Positions 10,701-18,417 are shown, counted from the first letter of the stretch. The stretch: DNA of 51,552 nt from JAGMXM01 sp964458325 (GCA_964458325.1 CAYWIM010000025.1:1-51552), one strand, 5' to 3'. Program-made: numbers and translations. The notes: generated by a model from the sequence alone, not told the origin.

Positions 10701-11916
10701 TGCTTACGACGCCAATGGCAACCTCGCCAGCGATGGCGTCGCCACTTTCGCCTATGACTCCCAAAACCGCCTCACCGGATATTCCAAGGCCTCCACTGCC
10801 GCCACTTACGACTATGACGCGTTCGGCCGCCGGATTGCCAAGACCGTCAACGGCACAGGCACACGTTACGTCTGGGCAGGCGGCTGGCTGATCGCCGAAT
10901 ATGATGGATCCGGCGCACTCCTCCGCAAACATATCGTCAGCCACCGGCGCCACCAGCCCATCAAGACCATCTCCGGCGCCACCCAACGCTTCTACCATTA
11001 CGATGGCCTCGGCAGCGTCGCCTTCCATACCGATGCGGCTGCCGCCAAGACAGAGTCGTTCGCTTACGACGTCTTCGGCCGGCCCGACCGCACACCCACC
11101 CAAGGCGGAAGCTTCCTCTTCGCCGGCCGGGAATTCGACTCGGAGAGCGGCCTCTATTTTATGGGGGCGCGCCACTACTCCCCTCTCTTGGGACGCTTCC
11201 TCCAGCCCGATCCATTCCTCTTCCTCGATGCGCCCAACCCCTACACCTACGTACGAAACAACCCCGTCGACTTGACCGATCCTTCGGGGCTGGCCCCCGG
11301 CGATAGCTACCCCACACAGGATGACGCCGGCCGCGCCGCTCTGACCGATATCTACAACGACTCCGTCAATAACAACAGGGAGTACGGCGGCTACATCTAC
11401 CAAAACGACGATGGCACCTATTCCTATACAGCGCCCGGAGGTGGAGACATCGACAGCCTCGACCTCGGCCCCAAACCCGATAACGCCACCGCCGATTACC
11501 ACTCCCATGGCGCCGACAGCCATGGCGTTTACGATGACGAGAACTTCTCCGATACCGATACTAACGGGAACGATTCCATGGACACCGACGGTTACCTTGT
11601 CACACCCAGTGGCGACATGCAGCGCTACGATCACGACAGCGGTAACCCCGCCAACGATATCGGCGATGTCGACACCGGCGGCGGCGGCGAAGGCGATGGT
11701 GGCAGTGACGGCGGCGACGGCGGCGACGGGGGCGANNNNNNNNNNNNNNNNNNNNNNNNNNNNNNNNNNNNNNNNNNNNNNNNNNNNNNNNNNNNNNNNN
11801 NNNNNNNNNNNNNNNNNNNNNNNNNNNNNNNNNNNGACGGCGGCGACGGCGGCGACGGGGGCGATGGAGGTGACGGGGGCGACGGCGGTGATGGTGGCGA
11901 TGGAGGCAAGAAATGA
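7759..11916 (+). CDS. Secreted RHS/YD-repeat protein with C-terminal DUF4329/JAMM-like domain
   Basis: A signal peptide (residues 1 to about 30, ending ATRA) is followed by an acidic linker and then a DUF6531-like segment (LFSGQFHFEV, PGRIPLQVKRFYRS, FGYGWNL) at about 75-120. Dozens of YD repeats (YDxxGN) fill about 180-1060. An RHS-associated core occupies about 1100-1175 (FAGREFDSESGLYFMGARHY, GRFLQPDP, PNPYTYVRNNP). The variable C-terminus resembles DUF4329: E1208-YGGYIY, H1248-S-H1250 and S1264-D-T-D1267, which matches the E/HxH/SxxD pattern of JAMM metalloproteases. RHS shells usually enclose C-terminal toxins; a toxin role here is inferred. The tail is (DGG)n and contains a 100-N gap, so length and the 3' frame are uncertain. 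Confidence 0.85.
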   Translation: MNCRNYPIALIVALALGFVLGLGAPPATRAFDNGINDLHGGTPIGDGDSDPEPDPDQPWDDDSDKNGEGDEGEPVDLFSGQFHFEVNDVTIPGRIPLQVKRFYRSGTGFQGSFGYGWNLMYNERIFILAETGNLLLRCDNSTLREFKNNGDNTFSPPAGCYDRITLHPDGTYTLQEKYGTRKIYNAEGCLTEVRHRGGNQLLLAYQAGGRLPISAISQFTHFTNAIVVARDYQITRIEVAFNYARSGRFVEFTYDANGRIIRMADFTGRAWNYTYDAAQQGLLLSATTPPVPGYPSGLTTAYTYSPTNGNRLASITDPDGRTYLRNFYNAQDRISRQEWGGATWHFGYPSDLTRIVTNGNGFRIERAFDNRGNVLSRKEYTAGLRPSDPASYLTRFEYNANNEVTKTTFPAGNVLKNTYDAIGNLLEIRHKAKDVADGTNDIVHSYTYEPRFNRRKACTDPLGRIRTYVYDYENPAFGTTNGHLMQIIEPEVDGVHPTASRTYDRYGKILTLTDAGGCTTKFEYQEATGYLVGKTFAHGTSDAAAYTYTVDARGNRLGKTDPLGRTITFEYDTLDRMTREISPAPFYYETRYTLNAAGKTVRIERQTGDPANPWQVLSYSFDALDRAATVTDNLGNLTRYHYDGNGNRIQVVNPSSHTNITLFDERNLRWRVIDGLSNRIEYAYDLNGNIASVTDARTNTLRVLYDAFDRPATNTFADGSSELFSYDKAGMVVTQQNRAAQITTHAYDSLNRLVLTLFPDGTSNTFRYDAGSRLRQARDPHGTTSIAHDTRHRVVAITNSHGYAVGYAYDKVGNWTRLTYPDGSAVTYQYDSLNRMTNVSEGGTATVAGFAYDALNRRTRIAYGNGTRADFAYDSASRLTNIVHRVAASSALLGQFDYTYDPDGNRLTMSTAGIPNPGLHRYTHDPIGQLTAVDYPAGHPFPDIRYDYDALGNRTQTVATVTAPYTVNALHQYTSVGGVPHAYDANGNLASDGVATFAYDSQNRLTGYSKASTAATYDYDAFGRRIAKTVNGTGTRYVWAGGWLIAEYDGSGALLRKHIVSHRRHQPIKTISGATQRFYHYDGLGSVAFHTDAAAAKTESFAYDVFGRPDRTPTQGGSFLFAGREFDSESGLYFMGARHYSPLLGRFLQPDPFLFLDAPNPYTYVRNNPVDLTDPSGLAPGDSYPTQDDAGRAALTDIYNDSVNNNREYGGYIYQNDDGTYSYTAPGGGDIDSLDLGPKPDNATADYHSHGADSHGVYDDENFSDTDTNGNDSMDTDGYLVTPSGDMQRYDHDSGNPANDIGDVDTGGGGEGDGGSDGGDGGDGGXXXXXXXXXXXXXXXXXXXXXXXXXXXXXXXXXXDGGDGGDGGDGGDGGDGGDGGDGGKK
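11677..11907 (+). repeat. GGNGGNGAN nine-base tandem repeat encoding a Gly/Asp tail
   Basis: Both flanks of the assembly gap consist of 9-base units encoding Asp-Gly-Gly: about 55 bases before the gap and about 70 after it. The same coding phase (DGG) appears on both sides when the gap is read at its nominal length. The repeat is the likely reason for the assembly break, so its true copy number is unknown. Confidence 0.9.
11736..11835. other. Assembly gap of 100 Ns inside the RHS gene
   Basis: Exactly 100 N characters occur here, a conventional placeholder for a gap of unknown size. One hundred is not a multiple of three, so the coding phase across the gap cannot be inferred from it. Confidence 0.99.
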
Positions 11917-12317
11917 AGACTGCTCTCCTGCTTATCGCCCTTGTGTGTCTGGTTTGCGCTGCAGATGGATGTGGAAGCACGCCCGCTGGACCCGGGACTT
12001 CTCAGCCCGCCCTCACGCTCGGCCAAGCGGTCGAGCGCGCCCGCACGGAGCTCCGCCGCCTCGGCCGCGACACGTCCGATCGGCCCCTTGTCAGCCGGGC
12101 CGATGACGCTAATTCCGCCTGGACGCAGCGAACCCGGCGAACCCCATCGCTTCTCCAATCCCCTCAAGTCCAAGCCATGAAGCTGGCGGAACGCTCGTAC
12201 TGGGCGGTCTATTTCGCCCCTCAACCGACCGCAGGAAACACGATCAAGGGTGGCGACGCTTACGTCTTCGTCGACCGCGCCACCGGCGAAATCATTGGCA
12301 CCCTCTTCGGCAAATGA
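11913..12317 (+). CDS. Probable lipoprotein directly after the RHS gene; candidate immunity protein
   Basis: The 134-aa product has an N-terminal hydrophobic segment ending at C20 (LVCAADGC), an imperfect lipobox because Asp sits at -2. The C-terminal 60 residues (MKLAERSYWAVYFAP, GGDAYVFVDRATGEIIG) have the look of NTF2-like or PepSY-like small domains, in which an Ala/Leu-rich helix is followed by a strand ending in a DxxTGE turn. The ATG overlaps the RHS stop by 4 bases. In RHS toxin loci the gene immediately downstream is often the cognate immunity gene, so this is the first candidate. The family assignment is by eye and weak. Confidence 0.6.
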   Translation: MKTALLLIALVCLVCAADGCGSTPAGPGTSQPALTLGQAVERARTELRRLGRDTSDRPLVSRADDANSAWTQRTRRTPSLLQSPQVQAMKLAERSYWAVYFAPQPTAGNTIKGGDAYVFVDRATGEIIGTLFGK

Positions 12318-12832
12318 TCAGGGGCTGTCGAACACTGCTGGCTTTGTCTGTCATCGCGCTGATGGCTTGCGCCTGCAGCCCCCGCGAATCCGTGCCGGAA
12401 TCGCCGCCGCCGGCCCACCAGTTCGTCACCACCGACCTGCTCGAGCCGGACAAGCTCGCATCGCTCTGGCTGATCAAGTGTTTCGTGGATCCGGAGGCCC
12501 AGTTCATCTTCCTCACCAACGAGGTCGCCGTGCTCCCCGGGATCCCCGTCGATATGCCCCAAGGCGATTATCGCCGGTACGCATCAATGTCCTGTTACGA
12601 AAGCATCCTGCAGCGCCACCCAGTCGCTGATCCCGCGCTCGCCCGGATTGCCAGGATTATCCGCGAGCTCGAGCTCAATTTCTGGGGCGACCGGCGCGTG
12701 GCTGGCGCCGCCGACCTCGAACAGCAAATCCGCCAGATCCTCCAGGACCACCCGAACGATCCGGCCGCATGCCTGCCGCCCGTCTTCGAGCTGTTCGACC
12801 AACTCCATCGATCGCTGGGCAGCCAGCCCTGA
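12314..12832 (+). CDS. Probable lipoprotein of unknown function, last gene of the RHS operon
   Basis: The 172-aa product begins with a signal sequence ending in ALMACAC, giving C19 or C21 as possible lipidation sites. The mature protein is helical and Leu-rich, with no recognised domain (motifs such as TTDLLEPDKLASLW and ARIARIIRELELNFWGD are visible). It overlaps the preceding gene by ATGA and ends 20 bases before the convergent rhaA stop. It could be a second immunity or an assembly lipoprotein; nothing in the sequence decides this. Confidence 0.6.
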   Translation: MIRGCRTLLALSVIALMACACSPRESVPESPPPAHQFVTTDLLEPDKLASLWLIKCFVDPEAQFIFLTNEVAVLPGIPVDMPQGDYRRYASMSCYESILQRHPVADPALARIARIIRELELNFWGDRRVAGAADLEQQIRQILQDHPNDPAACLPPVFELFDQLHRSLGSQP

Positions 12833-12852
12833 TCTTCGCCCCTCGATCCAAC

Positions 12853-14124
12853 CTACGATCGCCGGGACAGCACATCCTTTTCGTAGCGCCGGACATCGTT
12901 TATCCATGCCGAACCCACCGGCACTCCGGCGGCGTCGCAGTAGCGATCCCAAACCGCGCCGAACGGCAGCGTCCGGGTCTCTTCGAGGAGGGCCAAACGC
13001 CCGGTGAAATCCCCGTCTGCTTCGAGCCGCCGCAAGGAGTCAATCGGCTCGAGCAGCGCCAGCAGCAGGGCCTTGATCATGCACCGGCACCCGATCACCC
13101 AGGCCGCCACCCGGTTGATGCTTGCGTCGAAATAATCCAGGCCGATGTGGACCCGGTCGAAGTAGTCGCCCCGGGCCAATTCCTGAGCCAACCCCTCGAG
13201 CTCATCGGTCAACGTCACCACGTGATCACTGTCCCAGCGGATGCCTCGGCTCACATGCAGCAGCACTTCGTCGACCCACATCAGAACCGACGACAGCTTG
13301 TCGTGCAGGACCTCGGTCGGATGGAAATGGCCCGCGTCCAGACACAGCAGCTTGTTATGTTTGACTGCGTAACCGAGATAGAACTCGTGCGACCCGACCA
13401 CATAGCTCTCGGATCCGATTCCAAAGAGTTTGGACTCGATGGCATCGAGGTTGTGTTTCGGGCTGATTGTCCGGGCGAAGATCGCATCGAGGGATGCCGC
13501 CAGCCGCTCTCGAGGGCCTTTCCGGTCCACCGGCGTGTCCTTGAACCCGTCCGGAATCCACACGTTTGTGACGCAAGGCGTGCCAAGGGCCTTCCCCATC
13601 GCTGCGCCAATCTCGCGGCATCGAGTGCCGTGCTCGACCCAGAATTTCCGGATCCCGGGATCCGGGTGCGCCAGCGTGAATCCGCTGTCGGCCTTGGGAT
13701 GCGCGAAATAGGTCGGATTGAAATCCAGCCCCAATCCGTTCGATTTCGCCCAGCCGATCCAGTTCCGGAAATGCTCGGGAGCCAGCTCATCCCGATCCAC
13801 CTTCCGCCCCTCGGTCTCGGCATAGCATGCATGCAGGTTCAGCCGGTGGTTTCCTGGGATGAGCGAATAGGCCCGCTCCAGATCCGCTCGCAGCTCGTCC
13901 GGAGTGCGCGCCTTGCCCGGATAATTCCCCGTCACCGCCAGCCCGCCTCCCAGCTCGCTCCCCAGCCGCTCGAATCCGCCCACATCATCCCCTTGCCAAC
14001 AGTGCAGCGAGATGGGAATGGATTGCAGGCGCCGGAGCGCCTTTTCGGTGTCCACTCCCCATTCGGCATACTGTTTCTGAGCCAGCTGGTAGGCGCGTTC
14101 AATGTTTCGTTTGGTCGATGCCAT
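12853..14124 (-). CDS. rhaA: L-rhamnose isomerase
   Basis: The 423-aa product matches the length and sequence style of RhaA, which converts L-rhamnose to L-rhamnulose using Mn2+ or Zn2+. Recognisable segments are SLHCWQGDDVGGFE near residue 38, NLHACYAE, the GSHEFYLGYAVKHNKLLCLD block and DAGHFHPTE, which includes the metal ligands, followed by DEVLLHVSRGIRWDSDHVV. The ATG at 14124 gives the canonical N-terminus; the longer open frame upstream has no RhaA similarity. No rhamnulokinase or aldolase gene is adjacent. The gene lies downstream of a membrane protein and an SSS symporter on the same strand, which suggests uptake and isomerisation of rhamnose together. Confidence 0.93.
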   Translation of the reverse strand: MASTKRNIERAYQLAQKQYAEWGVDTEKALRRLQSIPISLHCWQGDDVGGFERLGSELGGGLAVTGNYPGKARTPDELRADLERAYSLIPGNHRLNLHACYAETEGRKVDRDELAPEHFRNWIGWAKSNGLGLDFNPTYFAHPKADSGFTLAHPDPGIRKFWVEHGTRCREIGAAMGKALGTPCVTNVWIPDGFKDTPVDRKGPRERLAASLDAIFARTISPKHNLDAIESKLFGIGSESYVVGSHEFYLGYAVKHNKLLCLDAGHFHPTEVLHDKLSSVLMWVDEVLLHVSRGIRWDSDHVVTLTDELEGLAQELARGDYFDRVHIGLDYFDASINRVAAWVIGCRCMIKALLLALLEPIDSLRRLEADGDFTGRLALLEETRTLPFGAVWDRYCDAAGVPVGSAWINDVRRYEKDVLSRRS

Positions 14125-14223
14125 GGCAGATTGTCTTGTTCGTGATTTAGGGTCTGTTGATGATCGGCTGCGGCGACTGTACTCGGCCGGGTGTCGAAGG
14201 GCAATCCTTAGTGTCTGGGCGCG

Positions 14224-14252
14224 ATGCGCAATGCCGGCCGGATGCGGCGCAT
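14224..14252. repeat. Imperfect inverted repeat between rhaA and the upstream gene
   Basis: A GC-rich imperfect palindrome is centred on CCGGCCGG, with arms close to ATGCGC and GCGCAT. It sits just 3' of the gene ending at 14256. No T-tract follows on the minus strand, so terminator function is doubtful; it could be an operator or a processing hairpin. Confidence 0.35.
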
Positions 14253-14255
14253 TGG

Positions 14256-14795
14256 CTATTGCAGGCGCGAGAATACCACCTCGAACGTTTCCTGCATCGC
14301 CGCCTGCAGATACTCGCCTGCCAGCATGTCGCTCACTGGATCGTATGCCAACCGATACGTGCAACCCGGATATCCCTCGTCCTGGAGCTCGATGAACAGC
14401 TTGGCCGTCGGGCCCGCCACCGAGGCTTCCGCGCGCGAAATCCGGATCGGACGCGGATTGAAATACCCGGCATCGACCCGCCCCTGCGGCTCCACCCGGC
14501 GGATCTCGAGGATATAGCCGCCGTCCGGACGCACCCATCGGCCCACCAGCTTTGCAAACAGCGGCCGCGGATCCGGCGGGATCGACGCCGCCGGGTTCGT
14601 GGGCGCCGACTCGGCCATCGCCGGTGCGCGCGAATCCTGGGGCGCCGGCGGCGACGCCGCGGGCATGAGCCGTTCCTTGATCAGGATCAGCGCCGCCAAC
14701 CCAATCAGCAGCAACACCCCGATCCACACGATCGAGCGCGAATGCGGCCGATCCGATCCAGCCGGCGCCTCTCTTTGGTTCGATGGCCTATTCAT
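14256..14795 (-). CDS. Membrane-anchored small beta-rich protein of unknown function
   Basis: The 179-aa product has one transmembrane helix (about residues 22-40), a Pro/Ala-rich linker (about 45-80) and a C-terminal domain of about 95 residues with many short strands. That domain starts LVGRWVRPDGGYILEI, then IRISRAEAS and LFIELQDEGYPGCTY, and ends EVVFSRLQ. The pattern looks lipocalin-like, with an N-terminal GxW, and I believe such proteins are conserved in PVC genomes; the function is unknown. The ATG overlaps the 3' end of the symporter gene by 8 bases, indicating coupling. Its position between symporter and rhaA suggests a role in the same sugar pathway. Confidence 0.65.
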   Translation of the reverse strand: MNRPSNQREAPAGSDRPHSRSIVWIGVLLLIGLAALILIKERLMPAASPPAPQDSRAPAMAESAPTNPAASIPPDPRPLFAKLVGRWVRPDGGYILEIRRVEPQGRVDAGYFNPRPIRISRAEASVAGPTAKLFIELQDEGYPGCTYRLAYDPVSDMLAGEYLQAAMQETFEVVFSRLQ

Positions 14796-16557
14796 GGCTT
14801 TTTGAGAATGATCGATGGAGCACACGTCGCAATCCCCACCCCGCAACCACAAACACCGCAATCCAAAAGACGGCCTGGGGCCAGCGCCCAAACAGCAGGC
14901 AACCGGACCCGAACAGCGCCGCATATACGGTCAAACAGCCGCATACCCACCCCAGCACCGCCTCCGGCATCGGATCCGGCGCGCCCGTCTCACCTGCATC
15001 GGCCCGAATGGCCGACCAGCCCGGGCCCGCCGGGCGGACCCGCCGATAAAACTCGATCAGCTGGGCGCGATCCACCGGCCGCGTCCACCAGGTCACCCCG
15101 AGCCACACGATCGTTGTCACGCCAACGCTCGCGAGCAGACCCAGATGCGACGGGACCTGCATACCCGCCTTCGAGAGCAGCAGCAGCCCCACCGCAACCG
15201 CCAGCGAGCTCGCCATCGCCGCAATCTCGCTCCATGCATTGATCCGCCACCAAAACCATCGCAGCAGGTAGATCAACCCCGTACCGGCCCCCACCGACAG
15301 CAGGATGTCGAACGCCTGCCGCGCCGTGTCCAACACCAGCGTCACCCCGCTGGCCGCCAGCATCAGCCCCACCGTCGCCAGCCGCCCTGCCATGACCTGA
15401 TGCGACTGGCTCGCTCCCGGACGGACGAACCGCGCGTAGAAATCGTGCACCAGATACGACGCCCCCCAGTTCAAATGCGTCACCATCGTCGATACGTATG
15501 CCGACAGAAGCCCCGCCACCATCAATCCCATGAAACCCGCCGGCAGGAACCGCAGCATGGCCGGATACGCCATGTCATGCCCCAGCATCTTTGGACTCAC
15601 ATGCGGCAAGGCCCGCTGGATATCGTCGAGCGACGGATAGACCAGCATCGACGCCAGCGCGACCAGGATCCATGGCCATGGCCGCAAGGCGTAATGGGCC
15701 GCATTGAACAGCAGCGTCCCCGCCATCGCGTCTCGCTCCGTCCGCGCCGCCAGCATCCGTTGCGCGATATAGCTTCCGCCCCCCGGCTCCGCTCCCGGAT
15801 ACCAGACCGACCACCACTGCACCGTCAGCGGAATCAGAAAGATGGACAGGGTTAAACCCCAATCCCGAAAATCCGGCAGCATCGCCAGCTGCGCAGCCGG
15901 CAGCCGCTCGACCAGCCCCGCCAGACCGCCCACCTCGGGCTGCTGGAGCGCAAACCACGCCGCCGCCACCGAGGCGCTCATCGCAACCCCGAACTGGATC
16001 AGATCCACATAAAGCACACCCCAGAGACCCGACGTCGCCGCGAACACCACGTTCAGCCCCGCGCACACCCACAGCGTCCGGCCCATCGGCCACCCGAGCA
16101 GCACGTTGGCGATCTTCGCCATCGCCAAATTCACCGTCGCCATGATCACGCAGTTGAAAAACAGCCCCAGATAGATCGACCGGAACCCCCGAACCAGCGA
16201 TGCCGGCCGCCCCGAATACCGCAGCTCGTAAAACTCCAGATCCGTCAGCACCCCCGAACGACGCCACAGCCGCGCATAGAAAAAGACGGTCAGCATCCCC
16301 GTCAGCAAAAATGACCACCAGACCCAGTTGTGCGCCACCCCCTTTTCCCGAACCAGATTCGTCACGAGGTTTGGCGTGTCCGTGCTGAACGTTGTCGCCA
16401 CCATCGACACCCCGATCAGCCACCACGGCGCCGACCGGCCCGACGTGAAAAACTCCGCCGCGCTCGACCGCGCCCGCCGCATCAGAAGCAGAGGCGGCAC
16501 CAGACAGATCGACATCGTCAGACCGACAATTATCCAGTCAATGGCCGCCAACTGCAT
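14788..16557 (-). CDS. Sodium:solute symporter (SSS family), probably sugar uptake
   Basis: The 589-aa product has about 13 hydrophobic segments. It begins with the SSS-type first helix (IDWIIVGLTMSICLVPPLLL), followed by the conserved FFTSGRSAPWWLIGVSM region and an STDTPNLVTNLV segment. SSS proteins use a Na+ gradient to import sugars, amino acids or vitamins. The substrate cannot be read from the sequence, but the downstream rhaA and neighbouring glycan enzymes point to a 6-deoxy or pentose sugar. The ATG at 16557 places the first helix at the N-terminus. The gene diverges from the sulfatase across a 314-base region. Confidence 0.88.
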   Translation of the reverse strand: MQLAAIDWIIVGLTMSICLVPPLLLMRRARSSAAEFFTSGRSAPWWLIGVSMVATTFSTDTPNLVTNLVREKGVAHNWVWWSFLLTGMLTVFFYARLWRRSGVLTDLEFYELRYSGRPASLVRGFRSIYLGLFFNCVIMATVNLAMAKIANVLLGWPMGRTLWVCAGLNVVFAATSGLWGVLYVDLIQFGVAMSASVAAAWFALQQPEVGGLAGLVERLPAAQLAMLPDFRDWGLTLSIFLIPLTVQWWSVWYPGAEPGGGSYIAQRMLAARTERDAMAGTLLFNAAHYALRPWPWILVALASMLVYPSLDDIQRALPHVSPKMLGHDMAYPAMLRFLPAGFMGLMVAGLLSAYVSTMVTHLNWGASYLVHDFYARFVRPGASQSHQVMAGRLATVGLMLAASGVTLVLDTARQAFDILLSVGAGTGLIYLLRWFWWRINAWSEIAAMASSLAVAVGLLLLSKAGMQVPSHLGLLASVGVTTIVWLGVTWWTRPVDRAQLIEFYRRVRPAGPGWSAIRADAGETGAPDPMPEAVLGWVCGCLTVYAALFGSGCLLFGRWPQAVFWIAVFVVAGWGLRRVLHRSFSKSHE

Positions 16558-16871
16558 GCCGTCACCTCACCATGCCGCCTCCCAGGAGTCAAGTGGAGCT
16601 GTGCGGCTCGTCGCGGCAAAAAACATCGGCGAAGCCCGGCGCCCAACCTTGTCTTTTGCAAGCCGACTGCGCCTTCCCTCCCCCCGCGAGGATCGAGCAG
16701 GGTGAGGAACACGGAGCAGTTGCCCGCGAATCACGAATCACACGAATTGAATTTCATAAGCCGACAGCCGAAAGGTAGGGCGGCCACTCCGTGGGCGCCG
16801 CTCGATCTCTTGCCGCCCCGCGCCTTTTTTCCATTCGCACTCCCGCTCCGCTTTCCGTTATTCTATCGCCA
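16558..16871. other. Divergent intergenic region between symporter and sulfatase, carrying one REP-like repeat
   Basis: This 314-base stretch has no credible gene. It includes AT-richer sequence around 16725-16765 and a REP-like copy near its right end. It must hold the promoters for both divergent genes, but no convincing -35/-10 pair is seen. Confidence 0.6.
16774..16800 (+). repeat. Single REP-like palindrome, same family as the left-edge array
   Basis: The unit starts GGTAGGGCGGCCACTCCGTG and ends GGCGCCG. It differs from the copy at 92-116 by one base in the right arm (G for A). Confidence 0.8.
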
Positions 16872-18380
16872 ATGAAACTCGACTCGACGGCATCCGCCCT
16901 GTGCGGGCTTCTCTTCGTGGTCGGATCCGCCGCGCCTCTGGCGTCCGCTGCCGACCTGCCCGCCCGATCGAGCCGCCCCAACGTCCTCTTCATTCTGACC
17001 GACGACATGCGATGGGATGCCATGAGCTGCGCCGGCAATCCCCACCTCCAGACCTCGCACATCGACCGCCTCGCCGCCGAGGGCGTCCGATTCGCCAACG
17101 CGTTCTGCACCACATCGCTCTGCTCGCCCAGCCGCGCATCGATCCTCAGCGGTCTTTACGCCCATGCGCACGGCGTCGTCAACAATTTCACCGAATACCC
17201 CGCCGATCTCCCCAGCTTCCCGCGCATCCTCCAAACCGCCGGCTACGATACCGCTTATATCGGCAAATGGCACATGGGCGAAGACAACGACGAGCGCCGC
17301 CCTGGGTTCGACTATTTCGTGACGCACAAGGGCCAGGGCAAATACTACGATACCGAGTTCAACATCGATGGCGCCCGGCAGGTTTTGCCCGGCTATTACA
17401 CCCGCGTCGTGACCGACCTGGCCGTCCGCTGGCTCGAGCGGCCCCGATCGAAACCGTTCCTTCTCATGCTCGGCCACAAGGCGCCTCATAGCTTCTATAT
17501 CCCCGAGCCCCAATACTCGAACCTCTTCGACCGCGTCGAGATCCCCTACCCCGAGACGGCCTTCCGCCTCGAAGACAAACCGCTCTGGATAGCTCTGCGG
17601 CTCGATACCTGGCATGGCATCTATGGCCCGCTGTTCGAGTGGCGCAAAAGCTTCCCCGACCGCCGCCCCGAGGCCGTCAAGGATTTCGCCGCCATGACCC
17701 GCGCCTACTGGGGCACGATCCGGTCCGTCGACGACAGCGTTGGCGAGCTCCGCCGCGCCCTCGAGGCCTCCGGCCAGCTCGATCGCACATTGATCCTCTT
17801 CATGGGCGACAACGGCCTCCTCAACGGCGAGCACGGCATGGTCGATAAACGCACCATGCACGAGCCCAGCATCCGCATCCCGATCGTCATGCGCTATCCC
17901 CCCCTCGTCCCCGCCAGCCAGCCGCGCGTGATCCGTTCCCAGGTCCTGACCGTCGATGTCGCTCCCTCGATCCTGGATCTCTGCGGCGCGCCGTCCCTCG
18001 AAAAAATCCATGGGCGCTCCTGGAGGCATCTCGTCCAAGGCAACGATCCCGGGTGGCGGACATCCTGGTTCTACGAATACAATTACGAAAAACAATTCCC
18101 TTACACGCCCAATGTCCGAGGCGTCCGAACGGACCGCTGGAAATACATGCGCTACCCCCACGGGGACGGCGGCCCCGACCGGCACCTGGCCGAACTCTAT
18201 GACCTGCAAAACGATCCCGAGGAACGCCGCAACCTGATCCGCAACCCCCGCTATGCGGACCAGCTCGAGTCCCTCAAGCTCGAGCTCGCCCAATGCCAGC
18301 GCGCCGCCGGCCTCGAACAAGACTCCATGCCGTTGGACGAAGGCATCCAGTCCGCACTCCCCGAGCAATCGATCCGCTAA
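16872..18380 (+). CDS. Secreted type I sulfatase (Cys-type, formylglycine dependent)
   Basis: The 502-aa product has a signal peptide (residues 1 to about 27, ending ASAAD). It then shows the sulfatase N-terminal metal site (PNVLFILTDDMRWD) and the formylglycine motif C84-S-P-S-R88 in LCSPSRASILSG. Further motifs are YIGKWHMG and the C-terminal metal ligands in FMGDNGLLNGEHGM. The active Cys must be converted to formylglycine by a sulfatase-modifying enzyme not found in this window. It hydrolyses sulfate esters, probably on a polysaccharide, outside the cytoplasm. The ATG at 16872 is chosen because it starts the signal peptide; the frame is open further upstream. The GH2-GH127 gene follows after 37 bases, so the two are probably co-transcribed. 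Confidence 0.92.
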   Translation: MKLDSTASALCGLLFVVGSAAPLASAADLPARSSRPNVLFILTDDMRWDAMSCAGNPHLQTSHIDRLAAEGVRFANAFCTTSLCSPSRASILSGLYAHAHGVVNNFTEYPADLPSFPRILQTAGYDTAYIGKWHMGEDNDERRPGFDYFVTHKGQGKYYDTEFNIDGARQVLPGYYTRVVTDLAVRWLERPRSKPFLLMLGHKAPHSFYIPEPQYSNLFDRVEIPYPETAFRLEDKPLWIALRLDTWHGIYGPLFEWRKSFPDRRPEAVKDFAAMTRAYWGTIRSVDDSVGELRRALEASGQLDRTLILFMGDNGLLNGEHGMVDKRTMHEPSIRIPIVMRYPPLVPASQPRVIRSQVLTVDVAPSILDLCGAPSLEKIHGRSWRHLVQGNDPGWRTSWFYEYNYEKQFPYTPNVRGVRTDRWKYMRYPHGDGGPDRHLAELYDLQNDPEERRNLIRNPRYADQLESLKLELAQCQRAAGLEQDSMPLDEGIQSALPEQSIR

Positions 18381-18417
18381 TCCCCCTCCAACTCGAATCC
18401 GATCCCAACCTGATCCT

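Noticed and set aside
9091..11634. A very long antisense open frame opposite the RHS gene
   Set aside because: Its composition mirrors the GC-rich YD repeats on the other strand and it has no recognisable domain. Similar long antisense frames occur at 3045-5525, 18697-20382, 21106-23154 and 45361-48159 opposite real genes.
14147..14157. TTAGGGTCTGT matching the first 11 bases of the sequence at 51448
   Set aside because: Only 11 bases match and the following sequence is unrelated. It could be a remnant of the same repeat but is too short to claim.
14224..14252. Palindrome as a true Rho-independent terminator
   Set aside because: There is no T-run on the minus strand after it, and rhaA follows on the same strand, so it is listed only as a repeat.
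12853..14727. A longer version of the RhaA gene starting near 14727
   Set aside because: The upstream 201 codons show no RhaA similarity and overlap the opposite-frame membrane protein, while the ATG at 14124 matches the family.
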